Positions 9,475-18,302 of a stretch of DNA of 64,000 nt are shown in pieces; positions within the stretch are counted from its first letter, which is position 1; every line of letters starts with the position of its first letter. This DNA is from Mixta theicola (GTDB lineage Bacteria; Pseudomonadota; Gammaproteobacteria; Enterobacterales; Enterobacteriaceae). The notes beneath the pieces were generated by a model. It had not been told where the DNA came from and did not search any database. It saw only the letters and a program-made list of their open reading frames with translations. Location: NCBI RefSeq assembly GCF_002895925.1, contig NZ_NWUO01000001.1:62001-126000 (forward strand), read 5' to 3'. A program made the translations under genes and the position numbers.

Positions 9475-11319
9475 TTAAATGCCAATACGTTGTTTTTGAC
9501 GACCTTCAAGGTGTTCCGCATAAGCCTGGTTAACGCTTTCGCGGGCGCTGACTTCTGGTACGCCGACATCCCACCACGCATCGCCCGGCGTCCAGTCGAA
9601 CGGATGGGTGGCAATGGAAATCACCGTCGTGCGATCGTTACCTTTCGCCCAGCGGATGGCTTCTTCCAGTTCATCCAGTGAGGTGACCTTACGCGCCAGT
9701 GCGCCCATGGATTGCGCATTAGCGACGAAATCGACGTGGAATGGCTCTTTCACGCGGCAATCTTTCAGCAGGTTGTTGAACGAGGCGCCGCCTTTCGCAT
9801 TCTGCAAACGGTTAATCACCGCAAAGCCGCCGTTATCACACACCAGCAAAATGAATTTATGGCCGGACAGCACGCTGGAATAGATGTCGGAATTCATCAT
9901 CATGTAGGTGCCATCGCCAATCATCACGAAGACATCCCGATCCTGTTCTGTCATGGCCGCTCCCCAGCCGGCAGAAAGTTCATAACCCATGCAGGAGAAG
10001 CCGAATTCGCAATCAAAGGTGCCGGGATTTTTTACCCGCCAGCCTTTCACCAACTCACCGGGAAGCCCCCCTGCCGCGCTGATAATGTAATCTTCCGGCG
10101 CCGCCGCCGCGTTCACCACGCCAATCACCTGAGCGTAAGTAGGATCGCCTTCGCTGACCGTGCGCTCCTGCCGCTGAGCGATCAGCTCATTCCATTTAGC
10201 GAACTCCCGCCGTCCCTTCTCCAGCCAGCTATCGGCGGCTTTCCAGTTCCCCAGCGCCGCATCCAGTTCGGCAATGCCTTCACGCGCATCGCATACCAGC
10301 GGGATGGCAAAATGCTTATGGGCGTCGAAACGGGCCGCATTCAGCGAGATAAACTGGGCTTTATGATCGAAGACGGTCCACGAACCGGTCACGAAATCCA
10401 TCAGCCGCGTTCCCACCGCGATCACCACATCCGCCGTCGCCGCCAGGGCGTTGGCCGAGGTGGAGCCAAGAATGCCGACTGGCCCCATATGCACGGGATT
10501 GTCGTGGCTGAAGGCGCCCTTCCCGGCGATAGTTTCCACCACCGGAATACCGTGGGCGACGGCAAACTGTTCCAGCTCGACCTCGGCCTGTGAATAACGT
10601 ACGCCGCCGCCGGAAATAATCAGCGGCCGCTCAGCCTGTTTCAGGCACTCTACCGCACGGGCGAGCAGTAAACGATCGGGACGCGGACGCGGCATCTGAT
10701 GCAGACGCGGCGTGAAGAACTCTTCCGGATAGTCCCAGGCCATCTCCTGTACATCCTGGCAAACGCCGATAAAGGCCGGGCCGCAGTCGCCAGGGTCCAG
10801 CATGGTTGCCACCGCCTGCGGTAGCGAAGAGAGAATTTGTTCCGGATAAGTAATACGATCCCAGTAGCGCGAAACGGCCTTAAAGGCGTCGTTGACGGTT
10901 TGCGTCGGATCGTTGAAGTGCTCGACCTGCTGCATAACCGGATCGGGATGGCGGCGGGCGAAGCTATCGCCGCAAATCATCAGCACCGGCAAGCGGCTGG
11001 TATGCGCGACGCCCGCGGCGGTCAACAGGTTGGTGGTGCCGGGGCCAATGGATGCCGTCACCACCATAATCTGTCGGCGCGCCATCGCTTTGGCGAAGCC
11101 CACCGCCGCAAAGGCCATGGATTGTTCGTTCTGACCACGCCATGTCGGCAGCGTCTCCTGCGCCGCTTCCAGCGCTTCGCCCAGACAGGTCACATTACCG
11201 TGACCGAAAATCCCGTACACGCCGGGGAACAGCGGCACGCGCTGGCCGTCTACTTCGGTAAATTGATTGCTCAAATAGCGAACTATCGCCTGAGCCGTCG
11301 TGCAACGAATCGTAGCCAT
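9475..11319 (-). CDS. iolD: 3D-(3,5/4)-trihydroxycyclohexane-1,2-dione acylhydrolase IolD (TPP enzyme)
   Basis: A 614-aa thiamine-diphosphate enzyme that opens the cyclohexane-dione ring to 5-deoxy-D-glucuronate. It carries the pyrimidine-domain Glu region, GQNEQSMAFAAVGFAKA in the N-terminal third and the TPP motif GDGTYMMMNSD in the C-terminal third. I place the start at the ATG at 11319 (MATIRCTTAQ), where IolD homologues begin and where a GAGG precedes it; an in-frame ATG at 11367 would add 16 unconserved residues. First gene of the iolD-iolE-SDR operon. A degenerate copy of the putative operator lies 81 bp upstream. Confidence 0.93.
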   Translation of the reverse strand: MATIRCTTAQAIVRYLSNQFTEVDGQRVPLFPGVYGIFGHGNVTCLGEALEAAQETLPTWRGQNEQSMAFAAVGFAKAMARRQIMVVTASIGPGTTNLLTAAGVAHTSRLPVLMICGDSFARRHPDPVMQQVEHFNDPTQTVNDAFKAVSRYWDRITYPEQILSSLPQAVATMLDPGDCGPAFIGVCQDVQEMAWDYPEEFFTPRLHQMPRPRPDRLLLARAVECLKQAERPLIISGGGVRYSQAEVELEQFAVAHGIPVVETIAGKGAFSHDNPVHMGPVGILGSTSANALAATADVVIAVGTRLMDFVTGSWTVFDHKAQFISLNAARFDAHKHFAIPLVCDAREGIAELDAALGNWKAADSWLEKGRREFAKWNELIAQRQERTVSEGDPTYAQVIGVVNAAAAPEDYIISAAGGLPGELVKGWRVKNPGTFDCEFGFSCMGYELSAGWGAAMTEQDRDVFVMIGDGTYMMMNSDIYSSVLSGHKFILLVCDNGGFAVINRLQNAKGGASFNNLLKDCRVKEPFHVDFVANAQSMGALARKVTSLDELEEAIRWAKGNDRTTVISIATHPFDWTPGDAWWDVGVPEVSARESVNQAYAEHLEGRQKQRIGI

Positions 11320-11399
11320 ATCCTCACTCACTCTTATTAGATGCCGTACGACAGCATCGCGTTTCACTCAACAACAGAAATTGCTACCAGTTAATAATG

Positions 11400-11416
11400 G
11401 CAACAAAAGCTGCAAT
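11400..11416 (-). promoter_or_regulatory. Putative operator upstream of iolD (degenerate copy)
   Basis: GCAACAAAAGCTGCAAT matches the 17-nt motif found twice at 12452 and 12667 at 14 of 17 positions. It lies between the iolD start and the end of the RpiR regulator gene, where the iolD promoter is expected. Binding by the adjacent RpiR protein is inferred. Confidence 0.5.
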
Positions 11417-11468
11417 TCCAGGCGACAAGGCTCCCGCTTGCCTTAGACGGAAGCCTTATTAAGACGGA

Positions 11469-12407
11469 CTAATCATGCTTGCGTTTACGCAGGGTTTCCG
11501 TGCGTTTTTCGCGTTCGGTAATCGTTTCGATATGGGGTGAACCCGTGGGCTGCAAGGCCGACGCCAGCGCCATAGCAATGCTTTGCGCCAGACAAACCGG
11601 CGCCGCCAGCGAGCGTGAGAAGCTGTATTCCTCTTCTGGAATGGTAAACAGCACCCTGGCGCTCTTCGCCAGTGGCGATAGCGGGCTGTCGGTGATCGCC
11701 ACCACCGGAACGCGGCTGCTATTGGCATCATCGGCAATCGCTATCACCTCTTTGGCATAATGACGGAAGGCGATGGCAATCAGCACATCAGTCTTCCGCA
11801 TATTATTTGCCATTTGCGGCGCCAGGCCGCCGGCGGAATCCAGCAGGATCACCCGACGGTTAAGCATCGTCAGCAGATAACGCAGCAGCAAAGCGATCGG
11901 CTCGGAGCGCAGCTGACCGGCGATATAGATGGTTTCCGCTTCCTTCAGAAGCGCCGCCGTACTATCCAGATCGGCTTCCGTCACGCTGTCCAGCAATTCC
12001 TGCAATGTCGCAATATCGCGAATCACCAGGCTTTGCAGGAAACCATGGCTCCCCTTTTGCTCGTTCTTACGCAGATCGTTTTCCAGCGCGGTAATCCGCT
12101 CGTTATACCCCGGCGCCACGGTTGCCAGGCGCGTCTGAAACACGCTCTGCATCTGCTTAAAGCCGCTATAGCCAAACGCCTGCGCAAAGCGCACCAGTAC
12201 CGAAGGGTGCATACCACATTTGGCGGCAACGGCGTTAATCGACTCCAGCGCCACGGTATTCGGGTTTTGGGTGATATAACGTGCGGCCTGCTGATAGCGT
12301 ACCGACAGCTGCGGGTAGCGCTTCGTTATTTCATCCACAACCTGCTCATAGTTCGCATGAGGTAATGGATCAGCTACAGTTTCACGTTTCTCACTTTTAC
12401 TCATCAA
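11469..12407 (-). CDS. RpiR-family transcriptional regulator of the inositol cluster (IolR-like)
   Basis: A 312-aa regulator. The N-terminal HTH_6 domain (about residues 20-100, with INAVAAKCGMHPSVLVRFAQ as recognition region) is followed by a SIS domain (about 140-270, including IAIAFRHYAKEV). In Salmonella and related bacteria, inositol genes are repressed by an RpiR-type IolR that responds to a pathway intermediate. The gene is divergent from the dehydrogenase/aldolase operon, and the 406-bp gap between them holds two perfect copies of a 17-nt motif. It may repress itself and both arms of the cluster. Start at 12407 or the next codon. Confidence 0.85.
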   Translation of the reverse strand: MMSKSEKRETVADPLPHANYEQVVDEITKRYPQLSVRYQQAARYITQNPNTVALESINAVAAKCGMHPSVLVRFAQAFGYSGFKQMQSVFQTRLATVAPGYNERITALENDLRKNEQKGSHGFLQSLVIRDIATLQELLDSVTEADLDSTAALLKEAETIYIAGQLRSEPIALLLRYLLTMLNRRVILLDSAGGLAPQMANNMRKTDVLIAIAFRHYAKEVIAIADDANSSRVPVVAITDSPLSPLAKSARVLFTIPEEEYSFSRSLAAPVCLAQSIAMALASALQPTGSPHIETITEREKRTETLRKRKHD

Positions 12408-12451
12408 TCATTCCTTTGCGGGTCAACCGTTCAACTTTCCGGCCTTTCTTC

Positions 12452-12468
12452 GCAATAAAAATTGCAAT
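12452..12468 (+). promoter_or_regulatory. Putative operator copy 1, divergent iol control region
   Basis: GCAATAAAAATTGCAAT, with an internal GCAAT/ATTGC dyad, lies 45 bp before the RpiR gene start. The same 17 bases occur in reverse orientation at 12667-12683. The whole 12408-12813 interval is AT-rich, non-coding and holds further TTGCAA half-sites (near 12510 and 12696), so it is the regulatory hub of the cluster. Confidence 0.65.
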
Positions 12469-12666
12469 TAAGATATATATGCAATTAGTTCTAACGTATT
12501 TGCAACATGCAGGGAAAAACTCTTCTCAATATTTGTGATTCGCTTCTAAAAATTCACTTTTCGTCATGGCTCCTCTGGGCAGAAACAAAAACCGATATTA
12601 ACTTATCCATTGATTTTTAAAGATAAAAAAAACAAAACAAACCAACAACTCTTCGTTAACAACCTC

Positions 12667-12683
12667 ATTGCAATTTTTATTGC
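12667..12683 (-). promoter_or_regulatory. Putative operator copy 2, upstream of the aldehyde dehydrogenase operon
   Basis: This is the reverse complement of the 17-nt motif at 12452-12468 with no mismatch. It lies about 130 bp before the aldehyde dehydrogenase start. A pair of identical sites 215 bp apart in opposite orientation would allow repression of both divergent promoters or DNA looping (inference). Confidence 0.65.
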
Positions 12684-12813
12684 AATTACTCTAGTATTGC
12701 AAGGACTGATGCTTACAAGGTTTTTGGGTTCAGACGAGAGGCCCATCAGCTAACCCGTTTTCAAGTGGCAGGATCCCATGAGCCTGAAACATATGCCGGA
12801 GGTTAGAAATATC

Positions 12814-14247
12814 ATGTATCAAGACTTTGGACAGTTCATCAATGGTCAGTGGCGTAAAGGCAGTAGCAGTGAAGCAGTGATTGTTATCGATCCGGGCAAC
12901 GGTAAGCCGCTGGGCGAGATCCCGGCGGCGACCGCTGCGGATACCCAGGAAGCCCTTACCAGCGCGGAACATGCCTTCAGCGTCTGGAAATCTACCCCGG
13001 CCTGGACGCGCGCCGATTTATTGCAGGAAGTGGCGCGTCAGATGACGGCCTGTATCAACGACGCAGCGCCGCTCATCTCGAAAGAGAGCGGCAAACCGCT
13101 GGCGCAGGCCAAACGCGAGTGGGAACTGTCTATCGATCAATTTATCTGGTATGCCGAAGAAGCGCGCCGCATCTATGGCCGCATAGTTGAAAGCCGCGTG
13201 CCTGGCGGGCGCTGCGAAGTGCTGCACGAGCCGGTCGGCGTCGTCGCCGCCTTTACCGCATGGAACTTCCCGGTAGTGTTAGTGGCCCGTAAACTCGCCC
13301 CCGCCCTGGCCGCAGGCTGCACGGTGGTGCTGCGTCCGTCCAGCGAAGTTCCCGGCTCCGCAATGCTGATTTTTGAATGCCTGCGTAAAGCGGGACTGCC
13401 CGCCGGCGTGGCTAATCTGGTGGTGGGAGCGACGGCGGACACCTATGAACCGCTGATTACCTCCCCCATTGTCAAAAAAGTTTCCTTAACGGGCTCTACG
13501 CAGCTGGGTCAGCAGATGATCCGCGACTCGGCGGCCACCATTAAACGTCTGAGCATGGAGTTGGGCGGCAACGCGCCGGTCATCGTTTATGAGGATGCGG
13601 ACCTGGAAAAAGCGCTGGATCTCTCCGTGGCCACCAAATTCGCCAACTGTGGCCAGGTTTGCGTCACCTGCGATCGCTTTTATGTCCATGAAAGCCGCTA
13701 TGACGATTTTGTACGCGGTTTCGCCGAGCGCGTCAGCAAGCTGAAAGTGGGTTACGGACTCGAAGAGGGTACGCAGATGGGGCCGCTGATCAACCCGCGC
13801 CGCCTCAAGGCGATTGAAGCGATCGTCGAGGATGCGCGCAATAAAGGCGCGCGTATCGTCACCGGCGGCCAGCGTATCGACCTGAACGGCGGTTATTTCT
13901 ACGCGCCGACGGTGATTGCCGATGTACCGGACGACGCGCTGGCGATCGCCGAAGAAAACTTCGGCCCCATTGCCGCTATCACCTCATTCAGCTCCAGCGA
14001 AAACCTGTGGCGCCGGGTAAACAGCTCCGAGTTTGCCCTCTCCGCCTACGCCTTTACTCGCGATCCTGCCCGTATCCGCGAAACGGTCGCACGGCTGGAA
14101 GCCGGTATGGTGGGTATTAACAGCTATGCGCTGGCCGCCGCCGAAGCGCCTTTTGGCGGTATCAAAGCCAGCGGGATGGGACGTGAAGGCGGCAGCGAGG
14201 GCATTCATGACTATATGAACGTCAAACTGGCTCAAATTGTGGTGTAA
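12814..14247 (+). CDS. NAD(P)-dependent aldehyde dehydrogenase (succinate-semialdehyde dehydrogenase-like)
   Basis: A 477-aa ALDH-superfamily enzyme. The oxyanion Asn is at 151 in AWNFP, the general-base Glu at 249 in MELGG and the nucleophile Cys at 283 in GQVCVTC. The sequence is of the GabD/lactaldehyde type rather than the CoA-acylating IolA (MmsA) type. I choose the ATG at 12814 (MYQDFGQFINGQW), the usual N terminus of this group, with GGAGG 11 bases upstream; an ATG at 12778 with AGGA four bases upstream would add 12 residues. First gene of the plus-strand operon. It probably oxidises the aldehyde released by the aldolase encoded next. Confidence 0.85.
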   Translation: MYQDFGQFINGQWRKGSSSEAVIVIDPGNGKPLGEIPAATAADTQEALTSAEHAFSVWKSTPAWTRADLLQEVARQMTACINDAAPLISKESGKPLAQAKREWELSIDQFIWYAEEARRIYGRIVESRVPGGRCEVLHEPVGVVAAFTAWNFPVVLVARKLAPALAAGCTVVLRPSSEVPGSAMLIFECLRKAGLPAGVANLVVGATADTYEPLITSPIVKKVSLTGSTQLGQQMIRDSAATIKRLSMELGGNAPVIVYEDADLEKALDLSVATKFANCGQVCVTCDRFYVHESRYDDFVRGFAERVSKLKVGYGLEEGTQMGPLINPRRLKAIEAIVEDARNKGARIVTGGQRIDLNGGYFYAPTVIADVPDDALAIAEENFGPIAAITSFSSSENLWRRVNSSEFALSAYAFTRDPARIRETVARLEAGMVGINSYALAAAEAPFGGIKASGMGREGGSEGIHDYMNVKLAQIVV

Positions 14248-14257
14248 GGAGCAGGCG

Positions 14258-15076
14258 ATGAAACAGAACAACCTTAAAACATGCTGGCATGACGGACGTA
14301 CGGTACTCAACGGCTGGTTGAGCATCGCCAGCGCCTTCTCGGCGGAAATTATGGCGGAGCAGGGTTACGACTCGCTGACCATCGATTTGCAGCACGGTTT
14401 TGTTGGCTACGAGCAGGCTACACATATGCTCCAGGCGATGCGCGCCAGCGGCGTTGCGCCGATGGTACGCGTGCCGTGGCTGGAGCCTGGCATCATCATG
14501 AAGGCGCTGGACGCAGGTGCCTGGGGCATTATTTGCCCAATGGTCAACACCGCGGAGCAGGCCCGTACGCTGGTATCCTGCGTGCGCTATCCACCTGGCG
14601 GAAGCCGCAGCTTCGGCCCCACGCGCGTGTCCTTCTCCGCCGGTCAGGATTACGGCCAGCACGCCGATGAGCAGGTGGTCTGTTTCGCCATGATTGAAAC
14701 CGCCGAGGCGCTGGAAAACCTTGAAGCGATCGTCGCCACCCCCGGCCTTGACGGCGTATATATCGGTCCAGCCGATCTGACGCTGGGATTAACCGGACGT
14801 AAATATCGCACCGGTTTTGACCGTACTGAACCGGAAATTGTCGACGCCATCAAGCACATCCTGCACACCGCGCACCGCGCCGGTAAAAAAGCTGGCCTGC
14901 ACAACGGTTCGGCGGCTTACGCCGCGAAGGCCGCGGAGTGGGGATTCGATCTGGTCACGCTCTCCAACGATGTACAGCTGCTGCGCTCCGCCGCTGCGGC
15001 CAGCGTACAGCAGTTCCGCGAACTCAACGGCGTCGGGTCGCAGAGCCGCCAATATGCCCAGCCGGGAGGATACTGA
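14258..15076 (+). CDS. HpcH/HpaI-family class II aldolase
   Basis: A 272-aa pyruvate-dependent, metal-dependent aldolase. Family members (HpaI, RhmA, GarL) cleave 2-keto-3-deoxy or 4-hydroxy-2-keto acids to pyruvate plus an aldehyde. The base His is in IDLQHGF, the Arg in MVRVPW, the metal ligands are the Glu in AMIETAEAL and the Asp in IGPADLTLG. It starts at the ATG at 14258, seven bases after AAGGAG and 10 bp past the aldehyde dehydrogenase stop, so the two are co-transcribed. Such an aldolase is not part of the standard myo-inositol route, where IolJ (a class II FBP-type aldolase) acts. Confidence 0.87.
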   Translation: MKQNNLKTCWHDGRTVLNGWLSIASAFSAEIMAEQGYDSLTIDLQHGFVGYEQATHMLQAMRASGVAPMVRVPWLEPGIIMKALDAGAWGIICPMVNTAEQARTLVSCVRYPPGGSRSFGPTRVSFSAGQDYGQHADEQVVCFAMIETAEALENLEAIVATPGLDGVYIGPADLTLGLTGRKYRTGFDRTEPEIVDAIKHILHTAHRAGKKAGLHNGSAAYAAKAAEWGFDLVTLSNDVQLLRSAAAASVQQFRELNGVGSQSRQYAQPGGY

Positions 15077-15077
15077 G

Positions 15078-16070
15078 ATGGCAAATATTCTGGTCGCCGG
15101 CAAAATCCATCAGGCCGGTCTTGATATTCTGCAACGCACCGCTGGGTTTAACGTCCAGCTCGTTAACGAAGTCAGCGTGGAGAGCTACGCGCCGTTTCTT
15201 AAAGACGCCGATGCGCTGCTGATCCGCACCCAGCCGTTAACCGCGCGTGAAATTAACGCCGCGCCTGGGCTGCGCATTGTTTCCCGTCACGGTGTCGGCT
15301 ACGACTCGGTGGATGTCGATGCCCTGACCAAGCGCAATATTCCGCTGACCATCGTTGGCGATGTGAACTCGCTTTCGGTGGCCGAACACACCCTGACGCT
15401 GCTGCTGGCGGTGGCCAAGCGCGTCAGCTATTTCGACCGCAGCATCCGCGAAGGAGAGTGGAATCGTCGCAACGGCTTTTCCGCCGTGGAAGTCGCGGGC
15501 AGGACGCTGTTTATCCTCGGCTTCGGCCGCATCGGCAGAGAAGTAGCGCGCCTGGCCAAATGTTTTCACATGCAGGTCATCGCGTATGACCCTTTCCTGC
15601 CTGACAGCGTATTCGCTGAACACGGCGTCACACGGATTACCGAGATCAAGCGCGGGTTGCAACAGGCCGACGCGGTTACCGTGCATCTGCCGTTAAGCGG
15701 TGATAAACCCCTTATCGGCGAGGCGGAACTGGCGCTGATGAAGCGTGGCGCCATGCTGATCAACACCGCCCGCGGCGGGATCGTCGATGAAGAAGCGCTC
15801 GCCGTCGCGTTGCAAAATAACGCCCTCGGCGGCGCGGGGCTGGATGTGTTGCGGGATGAGCCGCCCGCCCCTCACGCCGCCCTGCTTGCCCAGAGCGATC
15901 GCTTAATCCTCAGCCCGCATACGGCGGGCCTGACCGAAGAAGCGGCAATACGTATGTCGGTCTCTGCGGCGACCAACATCGTCAATTATTTTACGGGTCA
16001 ACTTGATAGCGAGCTGGTAGTCAATCAACAGGTTCTGCAGCTTAACGACCTGATGAGCCAACTGCCCTGA
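15078..16070 (+). CDS. D-2-hydroxyacid dehydrogenase (phosphoglycerate dehydrogenase-like)
   Basis: A 330-aa NAD-dependent 2-hydroxyacid dehydrogenase. The NAD-binding motif GFGRIG is near residues 152-157, and the catalytic Arg, Glu and His are in NTARGGIVDE, DEPPAP and SPHTAGL. It begins one base after the aldolase stop, with GGAGG nine bases before the ATG; the longer open frame upstream overlaps the aldolase and is not real. It probably reduces or oxidises a 2-keto acid made in the same pathway, such as a tartronate-semialdehyde- or hydroxypyruvate-like compound (inference). Confidence 0.87.
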   Translation: MANILVAGKIHQAGLDILQRTAGFNVQLVNEVSVESYAPFLKDADALLIRTQPLTAREINAAPGLRIVSRHGVGYDSVDVDALTKRNIPLTIVGDVNSLSVAEHTLTLLLAVAKRVSYFDRSIREGEWNRRNGFSAVEVAGRTLFILGFGRIGREVARLAKCFHMQVIAYDPFLPDSVFAEHGVTRITEIKRGLQQADAVTVHLPLSGDKPLIGEAELALMKRGAMLINTARGGIVDEEALAVALQNNALGGAGLDVLRDEPPAPHAALLAQSDRLILSPHTAGLTEEAAIRMSVSAATNIVNYFTGQLDSELVVNQQVLQLNDLMSQLP

Positions 16071-16101
16071 TCACCATAACATCCTCTTAACGGAGAATAT
16101 C

Positions 16102-17097
16102 ATGCTCAAGATTGCTGTTCTCGGCGCTGGCCGCATCGGTCAGGTTCACGCAGCGAACGTCGCTCACCACAACGATGCTCAACTGGCGATGGTTGCCGAT
16201 CCCTTTATTGATAATGCCCGCGCGCTTACCGCCCTGTATGGCGGAACCGCGGTAAAAGATCCTCTGGACGCCATCAACCATCCAGAAATTGATGCGGTGG
16301 TTATCGGTACGCCGACCGATACTCACGTCGAATTGATGCTGGCGGCCGCCAGAGCCGGGAAAGCCGTGCTGTGCGAAAAACCGGTCGATCTTGATATTCG
16401 CAAAGCGCTTGAAGCGAAACAGGCGCTCGGCGAGCACACCACCCGCGTAATGTTGGGCTTCAACCGCCGCTTTGATGCCGGACACAGCGAAATGCATCAG
16501 CGCATTCGTAACGGCGATATTGGCGATCTGCATCAGGTGATCATCACCAGCCGCGATCCGGGCCTGGCGCCGATGAACTATCTGAAGCACTCCGGCGGCA
16601 TTTTCCGCGACATGGTGATTCACGACTTCGATCTGGCGCGCTGGATACTCGGCGAGGAACCGGTGGAAGTGTTCGCGACCGGCAGCCGCCTGTTTGAACC
16701 GGCGCTGGAAGCGCTGGGCGATTACGACACCGTGATGGTACAGCTGCGCACGGCTTCCGGCAAACAGTGCCAGATCAACTGCAGCCGCCAGGCGGTCTAC
16801 GGCTATGACCAGCGCCTGGAAGTATTTGGCTCTAACGGCATGATGCTCAGCGATAACCAGCGCGATACCGGCGTACGCCGTTACGGTGCGCAGGAGACGG
16901 AAGTCCGCGGTCCGCTGCTTAATTTCTTTATGCAGCGCTACGCCGAGGCTTATCGCCGCGAAATGGATGTCTTTATTTCTGCCGTCAGCAATGACGACAC
17001 GGTGCCGGTGACCATTCATGACGGTTGCCAGGCGTTAAAACTGGCGGATGCGGCGCAGCTTTCTGCGGATACGCATACGGTTGTTAATGTGGATTGA
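16102..17097 (+). CDS. iolG: myo-Inositol 2-dehydrogenase IolG
   Basis: A 331-aa Gfo/Idh/MocA-family NAD-dependent dehydrogenase that oxidises myo-inositol to 2-keto-myo-inositol, the entry step of the pathway. The Rossmann motif GAGRIG is at residues 8-13, the EKP motif at LCEKPVD and the catalytic Asp/His in FRDMVIHDFDLARW. Length and start (MLKIAVLGAGRIG) fit IolG. It lies 31 bp after the hydroxyacid dehydrogenase and 11 bp before a second dehydrogenase of the same superfamily. Confidence 0.87.
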   Translation: MLKIAVLGAGRIGQVHAANVAHHNDAQLAMVADPFIDNARALTALYGGTAVKDPLDAINHPEIDAVVIGTPTDTHVELMLAAARAGKAVLCEKPVDLDIRKALEAKQALGEHTTRVMLGFNRRFDAGHSEMHQRIRNGDIGDLHQVIITSRDPGLAPMNYLKHSGGIFRDMVIHDFDLARWILGEEPVEVFATGSRLFEPALEALGDYDTVMVQLRTASGKQCQINCSRQAVYGYDQRLEVFGSNGMMLSDNQRDTGVRRYGAQETEVRGPLLNFFMQRYAEAYRREMDVFISAVSNDDTVPVTIHDGCQALKLADAAQLSADTHTVVNVD

Positions 17098-17108
17098 GGG
17101 AAGTAACG

Positions 17109-18224
17109 ATGCGTAAGTTAGGTATTGGCCTGATCGGTACGGGCTTTATGGGAAAATCTCACGCTATGGCATGGAAAGCGGCGGCGTCGTTTTCGGGCGA
17201 TATACAGCCGGTGCTGGTCAGCGTGGCGGATATTGATAGCGACGCGGCACAGCGCGCGCAGCAGCAGTTCGGCTTCCAGCGCTGGACGAATCGCTGGCAG
17301 GATCTGATTGACGATCCGGAGATTGATGTGATTTCCATCACCTCCCCCAACCGCTTCCACGCCGAGCAGTCGCTCGCCGCGATTGCCGCCGGTAAACATG
17401 TTCACTGCGAGAAACCGCTGGCCCCGGATAGCGCCACCGCGGAACGCATGTATCGCGCCGCCGATCGGGCTGGCGTGATCACTCAGGTCGGTTTTAACTA
17501 CGTCAAAAACCCGCTGCTGAAAATGGCGAAGAAAATGATCGCCGATGGCGATCTGGGAGAAATTATCGGCTTCCGCGGCATTCACGCCGAAGATTTTCTG
17601 GCCAGCCCGACCGTTCCCTGGTCATGGCGGCTCGATCCGTCAGGCGGCGCGGGCGCGGTAGCCGATTTGGGTAGCCATATCCTTGGCATGGCGCGTTTTC
17701 TGCTTGGCCCGATTGAGGAACTGGTTGCCGACCTGGAAACGGTGATCAAAACGCGTCCGGAAAGCCCCGGCGCAACAACAAGCAAAGCGGTGGAAGTGGA
17801 TGACATCGCCCGCCTGACGGTGAAATTTGCCCGCGGCTGCAGCGGCCATATCGAAGCCAACTGGGTCGCTGCAGGGCATAAAATGCAGTTGGGCTTTGAA
17901 ATCACCGGCTCGAAAGGCTCGCTGATTTTTAACCAGGAGCGTTTCAACGAGCTGCAATATTTCCGCTTCAGCGAAGATGAAAGCAAAAACGGTTTTGTCA
18001 CGCTGGTCGCCGGCCCGGAACATTATCCTTACGGCCTGTTCTGCCCGGCACCGGGGCATCAGCTCGGCTTTAACGATCTTAAAACGATCGAAATGCTGGA
18101 ATTTATTCAGGCAATCGCCAAGGGCAACACCGCCGGCCCGGATTTCAAAGAAGCCTTTGAAATACAGAAAGTGGTCGATGCCGCCGTCGCCTCTTCCCGT
18201 GAAAGAAGCTGGATAAAAATCTAA
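17109..18224 (+). CDS. Gfo/Idh/MocA-family dehydrogenase (scyllo-inositol or rhizopine type)
   Basis: A 371-aa oxidoreductase with GTGFMGKSHA at the N terminus, HCEKPLAPD as the EKP motif and DLGSHILGMARFL as the catalytic helix. It resembles the group containing scyllo-inositol dehydrogenases and MocA. It starts at 17109 with GAGGGAAG upstream, just after iolG. Two such enzymes side by side suggest that two inositol stereoisomers or derivatives are oxidised to the same or related inososes. The substrate is inferred from context. Confidence 0.85.
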   Translation: MRKLGIGLIGTGFMGKSHAMAWKAAASFSGDIQPVLVSVADIDSDAAQRAQQQFGFQRWTNRWQDLIDDPEIDVISITSPNRFHAEQSLAAIAAGKHVHCEKPLAPDSATAERMYRAADRAGVITQVGFNYVKNPLLKMAKKMIADGDLGEIIGFRGIHAEDFLASPTVPWSWRLDPSGGAGAVADLGSHILGMARFLLGPIEELVADLETVIKTRPESPGATTSKAVEVDDIARLTVKFARGCSGHIEANWVAAGHKMQLGFEITGSKGSLIFNQERFNELQYFRFSEDESKNGFVTLVAGPEHYPYGLFCPAPGHQLGFNDLKTIEMLEFIQAIAKGNTAGPDFKEAFEIQKVVDAAVASSRERSWIKI

Positions 18225-18302
18225 ATCACGCGTTACGCCTGGCAAGGAAGCCAGGCCCAGACTCTTGTTTCTGCATATGAAAAGAAATACGAGGAGAATG
18301 TT

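Noticed and set aside
14817-15077. Open frame that would lengthen the hydroxyacid dehydrogenase upstream
   Set aside because: It overlaps the aldolase gene; the ATG at 15078 with GGAGG upstream starts the real protein.
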